Shown here piece by piece: positions 1 through 4,831 of a stretch of DNA of 7,186 bases. The notes below the pieces were generated by a model. That model was not told the DNA's origin, made no database searches, and was given only the letters and a program-made list of their open reading frames with translations. Source of the stretch: Candidatus Latescibacter anaerobius SCGC AAA252-E07 (GTDB lineage: Bacteria > Latescibacterota > Latescibacteria > Latescibacterales > Latescibacteraceae); contig AQSL01000066.1 of NCBI GenBank assembly GCA_000403035.1, positions 1 through 7,186 of the forward strand, given 5' to 3'. Positions within the stretch are counted from its first letter, which is position 1; every line of letters starts with the position of its first letter. Made by a program: the position numbers and the translations under genes.

Positions 1-146
1 AAATAATGATATGGACGGGGAATACCGAAGATTACCCCAGTAAAAGCTTCATCTGGAGGTGAAATTTTAATTGATACTATCTCTTGTGCAAAAACCAATG
101 GGCTGGATAACATCAAAATAAACATACTTATTAAAACACTTTTCAT
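1..146 (-). CDS. Exported protein of unknown function (N-terminal part only)
   Basis: The gene runs off the left edge, so only its first 48 codons are visible. They begin MKSVLISMFILMLSSPLVFA and continue QEIVSIKISPPDEAFTG. This is a textbook Sec signal peptide: one lysine, a hydrophobic core of about 15 residues, and a likely signal peptidase I site after VFA at residue 20. The mature protein would therefore be periplasmic, outer-membrane or secreted; there is no lipobox cysteine. The start is supported by AAGGAG (154-159) seven bases before the ATG, and no stop interrupts the visible frame. The mature N-terminus is too short to assign a family. The gene has its own long upstream spacer and is not obviously co-transcribed with the GAF/yjbQ genes. 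Confidence is good that it is a real gene and nil on its function. Confidence 0.72.
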   Translation of the reverse strand, partial: MKSVLISMFILMLSSPLVFAQEIVSIKISPPDEAFTGVIFGIPRPYHY

Positions 147-153
147 CGTACTG

Positions 154-159
154 CTCCTT
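154..159 (-). promoter_or_regulatory. Ribosome binding site of the exported-protein gene
   Basis: On the minus strand AAGGAG lies seven bases upstream of the ATG at 146. This strong Shine-Dalgarno match fixes the start of the partial gene at the left edge. Confidence 0.75.
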
Positions 160-176
160 GAAATAAAGTTCATCAT

Positions 177-205
177 ATAAAACATCACTAAAATAATTTT
201 AACAA
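177..205 (-). promoter_or_regulatory. Possible sigma70-type promoter of the exported-protein gene
   Basis: On the minus strand TTGTTA (205-200) is separated by 17 bases from TTTTAT (182-177). The -35 is fair and the -10 is poor, matching four of six consensus positions, in a very AT-rich spacer where chance matches are common. The position, about 30 bases before the start codon, is suitable. Confidence 0.3.
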
Positions 206-221
206 AAACCAATTGTGTTTG

Positions 222-249
222 AATTACTCCTTTTGAAATAAGAGTAATT
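222..249. repeat. 8-bp inverted repeat upstream of the exported-protein gene
   Basis: AATTACTC (222-229) and GAGTAATT (242-249) are perfect complements separated by 12 bases. The pair lies 76 bases or more upstream of the start codon and just upstream of the possible -35. It could be an operator or activator site for that gene, but the arms are AT-rich and no binding protein can be named. Confidence 0.4.
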
Positions 250-375
250 AATATTAACGGATTAAGAACATCCTACTATCAATTTATTCAAATATACAGT
301 AGCGTCAAGGTAAAATTGAAAAGGGATTATTTAAGGAATTATCTAACTATGCAGAATGTGGAAATTGTGTGTGTA

Positions 376-410
376 GAGGGTGCAGAACGATACACTTTTT
401 CCGCACCCTC
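376..410 (-). terminator. Hairpin, probable transcription terminator after the yjbQ-GAF unit
   Basis: GAGGGTGC (376-383) pairs perfectly with GCACCCTC (403-410), an 8-bp GC-rich stem with a 19-base loop. It lies about 70 bases downstream of the GAF-remnant stop on the minus strand. There is no clear U-tract on the minus side; on the plus side only GCTTTTG follows. A stable hairpin is certain from the sequence. Its role as a terminator is an inference from position. Confidence 0.4.
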
Positions 411-480
411 GCTTTTGTAGGTTGTTGTTTTTATTACACCGCATTTCGCAGAAAATGAATGGCAGTCAGGTTTGTGTCAG

Positions 481-804
481 TTAACCGTAGGTATCTACAA
501 TATTGAGGATTTCCCCCGTGGAGGCAACATAACCGGCAATAGATTCATGGTTTATGGGGACAGAAAATGTACTGTAAATCAGTTTTTCACCCGGTTTTAA
601 TCTGCTGGAAAACGTGTCATTGTGGGTATAACTGAATAAGAGCGTATCTTCCTGTTTGATATAGATAGAACCCGCATCACAGTTAACAAATTCCCGTGCA
701 GTCTTGAGAATCCGGTCCATAAGGACATCCAGATCCTTTACCTCAGAAATTTCATTACTGAGAAATATCAGGTTCTTAAGTTTTTCCTGTTCGTTTATTT
801 TCAT
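481..804 (-). pseudogene. Truncated GAF-domain protein
   Basis: The 107-residue product starts with a helical stretch (LIFLSNEISEVKDLDVLMDR, residues 13-32) and then the opening of a GAF sensor domain: FVNCDAGSIYI (about 39-49), then the ESIAGYVASTGEILNIVDTYG segment near the end. In GAF proteins, often fused to HD-GYP, GGDEF or kinase modules, the equivalent of NIVDTYG is followed by roughly 50 more residues containing the final strands (the G-Y-x-T-R-S-x-L-x-x-P region). Here a stop follows immediately, and none of the three frames downstream restores that region. The domain therefore cannot fold in the usual way, and I call it a remnant; a short functional protein is possible but less likely. 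The start at 804 has only a weak GGA-type ribosome site and is preceded by an in-frame stop. It lies 38 bases downstream of yjbQ on the same strand. Confidence 0.6.
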
Positions 805-842
805 CGTCCATCACGTAAATGTAAGAATGAAATATGTCTTCC

Positions 843-1262
843 TTATTCCCCTATGAACTGCAGGACAAGCTTCCTGGAACGTTTACGAACATCGAAATCA
901 ATAAAAATAACCTGCTGCCATGTGCCGAGCGTAAATTCACCGGTAGAGAACGGAAGTGAAAGAGATGGGCCTACCAGGGAAGCGCGTAGATGCGAATGAC
1001 CGTTCCCATCTCCCCATGCCCTGTCATGATTATATGTTTTTGTTGAGGGGATTATTGTTTCCCACAACTCTTTAAGATCCTCAATAAGTCCCGGTTCAAA
1101 CTCCACAGTTGTCAAAGCGCCGGTTGCTCCGGGTACGAAGACTGTCAGCAAACCATTCTTCAGTCCCGTTTCCTCCAGCACTTCATGCAAATCGGAGGTA
1201 ATATTCACCGACTCGGCATTACCATGTGTTGAAAACTCTATATATCTTGTAATGACTGCCAT
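843..1262 (-). CDS. yjbQ: YjbQ/UPF0047 family protein (secondary thiamine-phosphate synthase-like)
   Basis: This is a full-length member (139 residues; the family is usually 130-140) of the YjbQ/UPF0047 family, small cytosolic beta-rich proteins that form trimers. Family signatures are visible in order: VFVPGATGALTTVEFEPG (about 41-58), the HDRAWGDGNGHSHLRASL block (79-96) followed by VGPS, and LGTWQQVIFIDFD (112-124), ending in the typical QFIGE tail. The family is annotated as having secondary thiamine-phosphate synthase activity because E. coli YjbQ can rescue a thiE mutant when overexpressed; the native role is not settled. No thiamine gene is nearby, so context adds nothing. The ATG at 1262 has a weak ribosome site and follows an in-frame TAA. 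It is the first gene of a two-gene unit with the GAF remnant. Confidence 0.9.
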   Translation of the reverse strand: MAVITRYIEFSTHGNAESVNITSDLHEVLEETGLKNGLLTVFVPGATGALTTVEFEPGLIEDLKELWETIIPSTKTYNHDRAWGDGNGHSHLRASLVGPSLSLPFSTGEFTLGTWQQVIFIDFDVRKRSRKLVLQFIGE

Positions 1263-1404
1263 TTAACCAAAAAGATTCATACTATTTTTTCTTGACCATA
1301 AAAAACACATTTATATATACATACTGATGCATTGAATAATTGTATTTATTTTTCCGGATTACTCAAACAGAAAATGCATTACTCCTCAATTATGGAAAAT
1401 AACA

Positions 1405-1438
1405 CATAAATTTATGCTATAGAAGGTGATTCTATCGC
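1405..1438. repeat. 12-bp palindrome adjoining an imperfect hairpin
   Basis: CATAAATTTATG (1405-1416) is a perfect 12-bp palindrome. It abuts a hairpin in which ATAGAA (1419-1424) pairs with TTCTAT (1430-1435) around the loop GGTGA, extended by GC/GC across one mismatch. The pair lies about 80 bases past the stop of the VanZ-like gene and about 150 bases upstream of yjbQ. It could be a weak terminator for the purM-vanZ unit or a regulatory site for yjbQ. There is no U-tract. The remainder of the 1263-1519 spacer is AT-rich and shows nothing else I can support. Confidence 0.35.
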
Positions 1439-1519
1439 CTCGCTTTCATAATGATAATCTAATCTTCAGAAAAGCGCAATTAAGAATTTGTTATTTTTAT
1501 CGACAGCATACGAGTTCAG

Positions 1520-1924
1520 TCAGCGTATTTGCCGTTTTTCACTCATAGTAGTATTAAATTGATTTATCCATGCCGACAATCCGGCAAAAATGATAATACC
1601 GAGTGAATCGGCTATAAAATCTCCGATTTCACAGGATCTGCCGGGAACAAATAACTGGTGAATCTCGTCGAGCACGGCATACCCTATACCTATACAAAGG
1701 CTTGCCAGATAAGGTTTTGAAAAGGAACTTAAAAATCGAAAAGCATGATAAAGAAAAATTCCAAATAATCCAAATTCAATTGCATGAATAAATTTATCAT
1801 CGAGATCAAAACCGATTTCCGGCAGTTTGTCCCCCGGAAAGGAAGAAAAAATAAAAATAAGCACCGCGAACAGAACAGCCGGTCCCACATGGATAAGCAA
1901 CTGATTTTTCATTTTATAAGCCAT
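1520..1924 (-). CDS. VanZ-like family membrane protein
   Basis: The 134-residue product is a small integral membrane protein with four likely transmembrane helices (about 9-27, 50-65, 73-88 and 105-121). It carries the VanZ-like signatures: SSFPGDKLP after helix 1, DDKFIHAIEFGLFG (42-55), DEIHQLFVPGR (86-96) and GDFIADSLG (101-109), with conserved acidic and histidine residues at the membrane face. VanZ itself gives low-level teicoplanin resistance in enterococci; most relatives are uncharacterised, and drug resistance should not be assumed here. The ATG at 1924 lies inside the end of purM (11-base overlap). An ATG at 1912, one base after the purM stop, gives a version four residues shorter, and a TTG at 1930 a version two residues longer. 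None has a good ribosome site, which fits translational coupling to purM. Confidence 0.82.
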   Translation of the reverse strand: MAYKMKNQLLIHVGPAVLFAVLIFIFSSFPGDKLPEIGFDLDDKFIHAIEFGLFGIFLYHAFRFLSSFSKPYLASLCIGIGYAVLDEIHQLFVPGRSCEIGDFIADSLGIIIFAGLSAWINQFNTTMSEKRQIR

Positions 1925-2954
1925 GAACAAGACGGACTTGCTGCGAACCGATTTCGATATACCCTATTGTAAACACCGTTTCCCCCGAATTTCGAAGGCT
2001 GTTGGATACATCCTCAACCTCATGTTTATCAACAATAAGAACCATACCAACTCCCATGTTAAAAGTCCGATAAAGCTCTTTTTCGGAAAGATTTCCGGTC
2101 TTTTCCAAAAACCGGAATATCGGAGGAACTTCCCACGAATCAATGTCGATAACCGCATTAAGCTCTGCGGGAAGTGAACGGTTTACATTTTCCGGAAATC
2201 CACCGCCGGTTATGTGAGCCATTGCATGAATCCCGCCACTACCTATCAGTGGCTGTAAGGAGGGCCCATAGGAACGGTGAACTGCAAGAAGCTCATCAGC
2301 AACAGAGCGATCGGTACCGGGCAGTTGGTCCCCGGGGTTCAAACCGGCAATTTCGAAAATGAGTTTACGTGCCAGTGAAAATCCATTTGTATGAAGACCT
2401 GTCGATGCAAGACCAAGGATTATATCGTCCTCGCAAACAAGTGAACTATCGAGGATTTCATGCTCCCCGACAACACCAATAATAACTCCCGCGAGGTCAT
2501 ATTCGCCGGCCCGATACATGTCCGGCAATTCAGCCATCTCCCCGCCGATCAGCGCACACTTATTCGTTATGCAGGCGGAAGCTATTCCGGAAATGACAGC
2601 CCTGACCATATCATCATCATGTTGTGCATATGCAAGGTAATCAAGGAAAAAAAGCGGCCGGGCACCCATGACAAGAATATCATTGCAGCAGTGATTAACA
2701 AGATCCGCACCGACCGTATTGTGTCGGCCGGTCATATATGCGACCTTGAGTTTTGTACCTACTCCATCGGCAGATGAAACAAGCACAGGTTCATTCATTC
2801 CCGTGAAATCAGGCTTAAAAAGCCCTCCAAAGGCACCGATATCGGTTAAAACCTCCGGCCTGAACGTGGATCTCACCATTTCTCTGATACCGCGCTTTGT
2901 TTTCATTGCGGCTTCAATATCAACACCTGCTTTTTTATATGAGTCAAATTCCAT
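1914..2954 (-). CDS. purM: Phosphoribosylformylglycinamidine cyclo-ligase (AIR synthetase)
   Basis: PurM catalyses the ATP-dependent ring closure of FGAM to 5-aminoimidazole ribonucleotide, step five of purine synthesis, in the cytosol. The 346-residue product matches the usual 340-350. Family signatures in order are SYKKAGVDIEA (5-15), DIGAFGGLF (38-46), SSADGVGTKLK (60-70), GADLVNHCCNDI (82-93), GGEMAELPDMY (137-147), STGLHTNGFSLAR (184-196), HITGGGFPEN (247-256) and FNMGVGM (298-304); all expected ATP- and substrate-binding segments are present. The frame is open upstream to 3056, but the start at 2954 is preferred: AGGGGG sits six bases before it, family members begin at this point, and the promoter lies inside the upstream extension. 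The stop overlaps the VanZ-like gene. No other pur gene is in the window, so purM is detached from the rest of its pathway here. Confidence 0.97.
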   Translation of the reverse strand: MEFDSYKKAGVDIEAAMKTKRGIREMVRSTFRPEVLTDIGAFGGLFKPDFTGMNEPVLVSSADGVGTKLKVAYMTGRHNTVGADLVNHCCNDILVMGARPLFFLDYLAYAQHDDDMVRAVISGIASACITNKCALIGGEMAELPDMYRAGEYDLAGVIIGVVGEHEILDSSLVCEDDIILGLASTGLHTNGFSLARKLIFEIAGLNPGDQLPGTDRSVADELLAVHRSYGPSLQPLIGSGGIHAMAHITGGGFPENVNRSLPAELNAVIDIDSWEVPPIFRFLEKTGNLSEKELYRTFNMGVGMVLIVDKHEVEDVSNSLRNSGETVFTIGYIEIGSQQVRLVHGL

Positions 2955-2960
2955 ATCGTT

Positions 2961-2966
2961 CCCCCT
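2961..2966 (-). promoter_or_regulatory. Ribosome binding site that decides the purM start
   Basis: AGGGGG on the minus strand lies six bases before the ATG at 2954. It supports this start over a longer reading frame that opens at 3056. Confidence 0.8.
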
Positions 2967-2987
2967 GTATGTGGTATAATAATTTTT

Positions 2988-3016
2988 AATATAGTAAAAA
3001 ATTTCCTGTCCTTCAA
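2988..3016 (-). promoter_or_regulatory. Sigma70-type promoter of purM
   Basis: On the minus strand TTGAAG (3016-3011) and TATATT (2993-2988) are separated by exactly 17 bases. Transcription would start near 2981, giving a leader of about 26 bases with the ribosome site inside it. No purine riboswitch fits in so short a leader. The next gene upstream is transcribed the other way, so purM needs a promoter here. Confidence 0.6.
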
Positions 3017-3170
3017 GTCTCCTTTCCATTCCGATGATACCCATTTTCAACTTCAAGCTGAGTCAAAGTTGAAAATTGACGCTCTGGCAAAAAATAATTT
3101 TAAAAAACGTATTGAAATGATACATATTAATAGTTATATAGACAAGATATTAGAATGTAAATCTCAATGA

Positions 3171-3203
3171 AATGAAAATAATTGAAAAAAATGAAAATAA
3201 TTG
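3171..3203 (+). repeat. Two direct copies of a 14-mer upstream of the arsR-type promoter
   Basis: AATGAAAATAATTG occurs at 3171-3184 and again, identically, at 3190-3203, a 19-base period. The second copy ends directly against the -35 at 3204. The position suits a regulator or UP-element site for the downstream gene. AT-richness lowers the significance, but an exact 14-base match at this spacing is notable. Confidence 0.55.
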
Positions 3204-3232
3204 TTGGAATTGTTTATTAATTGTTTTATACT
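3204..3232 (+). promoter_or_regulatory. Sigma70-type promoter of the ArsR-family gene
   Basis: TTGGAA (3204-3209), 17 bases, then TATACT (3227-3232). The predicted transcript starts near 3239 and has a leader of about 75 bases. CTAATAT occurs at 3231-3237 and again at 3240-3246, overlapping the start point; these could form part of a self-regulatory operator, as ArsR-family proteins usually repress their own promoters, but this is inferred. Confidence 0.55.
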
Positions 3233-3300
3233 AATATACCTAATATTAATTTTTGTAATATTTCTAATAAAAAAACCATTATATTTTTATCATTTAACAT

Positions 3301-3305
3301 GGAGG
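3301..3305 (+). promoter_or_regulatory. Ribosome binding site that decides the ArsR-family start
   Basis: GGAGG lies eight bases before the TTG at 3314. An ATG at 3299 in the same frame overlaps this site and has no ribosome site of its own, so the TTG is preferred. Confidence 0.65.
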
Positions 3306-3313
3306 TTTTTGAG

Positions 3314-3619
3314 TTGACAAATTTTTCGCCTGAATTAATCCCGGACGGCAGTTTAGAAAAAATGGCCGAAACGTTAAAAGCTGTTGCACATCCAATTCGT
3401 TTGCAAATCGTGAATATTCTCATGAACGGTGAACGTTCTGTTGGTGATCTGGTAAGAAGGCTTGGTACAAAACAATCCTTGACCTCACAGCAGCTCAGCA
3501 TACTCAAATCTCGCGGTGTACTGAGATCCCGCAGAAACGGTAATGTCGTATTTTATTCACTTGAAAATAGCGGTATTAAAAATATTATGACCTCAATATT
3601 AACAGAAACAAATCAATAA
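3314..3619 (+). CDS. ArsR/SmtB-family winged-helix transcriptional regulator
   Basis: The 101-residue product is a compact ArsR-type DNA-binding protein. LEKMAETLKAVAHPIRLQIV (14-33) is the characteristic first-helix block. MNGERSVGDLVRRLG (37-51) followed by SLTSQQLSILKSRGVL (55-70) forms the helix-turn-helix and recognition helix, and RSRRNGNVVFYSL (71-83) is the wing. Proteins of this family bind promoter DNA as dimers and usually release it on binding a ligand. This one has no cysteine and a single histidine (His26), so the alpha3 thiol metal site of ArsR/CadC-type sensors is absent and the signal is unknown. The preferred start is TTG with GGAGG upstream; ATG at 3299 would add five residues. 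It stands alone: divergent from purM, ended by its own terminator, with no transporter or enzyme beside it. Confidence 0.88.
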   Translation: MTNFSPELIPDGSLEKMAETLKAVAHPIRLQIVNILMNGERSVGDLVRRLGTKQSLTSQQLSILKSRGVLRSRRNGNVVFYSLENSGIKNIMTSILTETNQ

Positions 3620-3640
3620 ACGAATAAAATATCTTTCCCG

Positions 3641-3670
3641 AAAAACCCTGTGTAGTTCATGGGGTTTTTT
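3641..3670 (+). terminator. Intrinsic terminator of the ArsR-family gene
   Basis: AAAAACCCTGTG (3641-3652) pairs with CATGGGGTTTTT (3658-3669), with two G-T wobbles and the loop TAGTT, and runs into TTTTTT. It starts 21 bases after the stop codon. The A-run on the left arm means it could also work from the minus strand. Confidence 0.88.
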
Positions 3671-3735
3671 CATTTTATACAAGAAGACAGGTTTTTTAAT
3701 AACCGGAATTGTAGTATATGCTTTTTCTCACGTCT

Positions 3736-3905
3736 CCTTTATACGTCTGGTGAAAAACCACCTTCGTAAAGGAACATGCTGTCAAGGGTCGGTGCGAAGC
3801 GTTGATTTACAGGCCTTTGTCTGCAACAAAGTCACCTATTTCAAAACGAGGCGCGTAAAAATACTTTTTCACCGCCCTCTTATACTGAAGATAAACCATT
3901 TTATC
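3736..3905 (+). repeat. Cluster of consecutive hairpins in non-coding DNA, role unknown
   Basis: Five stems follow one another. (1) CCTTTA (3736-3741) with TAAAGG (3767-3772), enclosing GGTG/CACC (3749-3752 with 3759-3762). (2) CGGTGC (3790-3795) with GCGTTG (3799-3804) around GAA, using G-T wobbles that form only in a plus-strand RNA. (3) AGG and CTTTGT (3811-3820) with ACAAAG and CCT (3826-3837). (4) GAGGCG and GTAAAAA (3848-3862) with TTTTT and AC, then CGCCCTC (3865-3879), about 13 pairs with small bulges. (5) GATAA with TTATC (about 3890-3905). The pairings are read directly from the sequence. Whether they form a structured RNA, a repeat element or chance folds cannot be settled here. 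Confidence 0.4.
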
Positions 3906-3948
3906 GCATGAAAGATGCTCTTTTTACATAAACGCATCATGAAATGTC

Positions 3949-3977
3949 TTGTAGTTAATTCATATTTTAATTATTAT
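3949..3977 (+). promoter_or_regulatory. Sigma70-type promoter of the sugar operon
   Basis: TTGTAG (3949-3954), 17 bases, then TATTAT (3972-3977). Transcription would start near 3984, giving a leader of about 86 bases before the acetyltransferase. It is the best promoter match between the arsR terminator and the operon. Confidence 0.55.
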
Positions 3978-3980
3978 TAG

Positions 3981-4020
3981 ACCGTAAAAAAACAGAGTTC
4001 AGATAATACCATAATACGGT
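3981..4020 (+). repeat. Inverted repeat in the leader of the sugar operon
   Basis: ACCGTA (3981-3986) and TACGGT (4015-4020) are perfect complements 28 bases apart, at the very start of the predicted leader. They could pair in the mRNA or mark a protein-binding site. The arms are only six bases, so chance is possible. Confidence 0.3.
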
Positions 4021-4069
4021 GATTTTCTTTATTCTGCAATTATAACCTTTATGTATGAGTAGGTTTGAT

Positions 4070-4831
4070 ATGGAAAAGTATATACACCCTGAAGCTTTGC
4101 TCGGCAATGAGGTAACAATCGGCAGGTATACGGTCATAGAAAAAGGTGCGGTTATTGGTGATGGCTGCAAGATCGGACATCATGTTATCATCCACCGTGA
4201 TTCAAAAATCGGCGAAAATGTCCGCATCGATGATAATGCTGTGATTGGGAAGCTTCCCATGGCTGCAAAGCGGAGTAAAATAACCAAGGCCGGGCGAACA
4301 TTGAATCCGGTTGTAATCGGCAGCGATTCCATCATCGGAACCGGTGCAATCGTTTATGCCGGCTCACAAATCCGTAAAGGAGTACTTATCGCGGATACCG
4401 CATCGATACGCGAGGATGTAACCATCGGTGAATACACTATAATCGGCCGTAACGCCACAATTGAAAACAAGGTTACCATCGGCGAACGATGCAAGATTCA
4501 GACAAACGTCTATATCTGTGCATATTCGGAAATCGGTGATGATTGTTTCATTGCTCCATGTGCTGCGACATCCAATGACAATTATACCGGACGATGGAAA
4601 GAACGCACAAAGTATTATCGTGGTGTAACCGTTCGAAACGGCGGACGAATTGCGGTTAATGCAACCATTCTACCCGGAAAAGTAATTCACAGCGATGGAA
4701 TGGCTGCAGCCGGTTCCGTGGTTACGAAAGATATTCCCGGTGGTGTGATCGTATGTGGCAACCCTGCAAGGAAATTATATGAAGTCCCGGAAAACCAGCT
4801 GCTTAAAAACCAAGAGGATTGGCTTTCATGA
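4070..4831 (+). CDS. Left-handed beta-helix sugar-nucleotide N-acetyltransferase (WbpD/QdtC/WxcM-N-like)
   Basis: The 253-residue product is a hexapeptide-repeat acyltransferase using acetyl-CoA. Repeats with the [LIV]-G pattern run from about residue 5 to 225 (VTIGRY, AVIGDG, SKIGEN, NAVIGK, VTIGEY, VTIGER, SEIGDD), interrupted by a basic insert (about 61-80, KLPMAAKRSK onward). FIAPCAATSNDNYTGR (160-175) resembles the G-P-x-x-x-x-T-N-D segment of the WbpD/WxcM-N/QdtC group, and VVTKDIPGGVIVCGNPAR (217-234) is the family's C-terminal end. Such enzymes form trimers and acetylate the amino group of UDP- or dTDP-linked aminosugars. The directly following aminotransferase supports this; the exact sugar is unknown. 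It is longer than WbpD (about 190) and nearer QdtC (about 265). The start at 4070 is chosen for a GTAGG-like ribosome site; ATG 4055 is an alternative. The stop overlaps the next start (ATGA). Confidence 0.85.
   Translation: MEKYIHPEALLGNEVTIGRYTVIEKGAVIGDGCKIGHHVIIHRDSKIGENVRIDDNAVIGKLPMAAKRSKITKAGRTLNPVVIGSDSIIGTGAIVYAGSQIRKGVLIADTASIREDVTIGEYTIIGRNATIENKVTIGERCKIQTNVYICAYSEIGDDCFIAPCAATSNDNYTGRWKERTKYYRGVTVRNGGRIAVNATILPGKVIHSDGMAAAGSVVTKDIPGGVIVCGNPARKLYEVPENQLLKNQEDWLS

Larger units (their letters stand above)
147..480. other. Spacer of 334 bases without a gene
   Basis: This spacer is AT-rich and frequently interrupted by stops in all frames. From left to right it holds the ribosome binding site and possible promoter of the left-edge gene (154-205), an 8-bp inverted repeat (222-249) and a GC-rich hairpin (376-410) about 70 bases past the stop of the GAF remnant. 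The minus-strand sequence directly after that GAF stop (420-480) does not continue a GAF domain in any frame. I see no RNA gene. Confidence 0.6.
3671..4069. other. Spacer of about 400 bases between the regulator and the sugar operon
   Basis: No convincing gene lies here. The longest frames are a few dozen codons without a supported start or a recognisable product. About 3700-3910 is less AT-rich than the other spacers and carries a series of hairpins (listed separately). 3949-3977 is the likely promoter of the sugar operon, and 3981-4020 an inverted repeat in its leader. The stretch could be a decayed gene or repeat element, or could encode a small structured RNA. Confidence 0.55.

Noticed and set aside
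843..1262. Thiamine biosynthesis locus with a TPP riboswitch
   Set aside because: The only link is the family annotation of YjbQ. No other thi gene is present, and I see no THI-box-like conserved segments in the upstream spacer.
1520..1924. Glycopeptide resistance determinant
   Set aside because: VanZ-like proteins are widespread and mostly unrelated to resistance. No vanHAX or other resistance gene is present.
2174..2979. Plus-strand open frames of 62-105 codons opposite purM
   Set aside because: They lie antisense to a clearly real gene with full family motifs, have no ribosome sites or recognisable domains, and are expected shadows of purM codon use.
2955..3313. Purine riboswitch between purM and the regulator
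   Set aside because: The predicted purM leader is only about 26 bases, and the rest of the spacer is low-complexity AT-rich sequence without the paired-loop architecture of a purine aptamer.
3226..3507. Minus-strand 93-codon frame opposite the ArsR-family gene
   Set aside because: It is antisense to a recognisable winged-helix protein and has no family resemblance or initiation signal.
3767..3940. Short frames in the hairpin region (for example a plus-strand frame of about 42 codons ending near 3930, and a minus-strand GTG frame of 22 codons ending near 3807)
   Set aside because: Too short, without a convincing start, and unlike any protein I recognise. A decayed gene cannot be excluded but is not supported.
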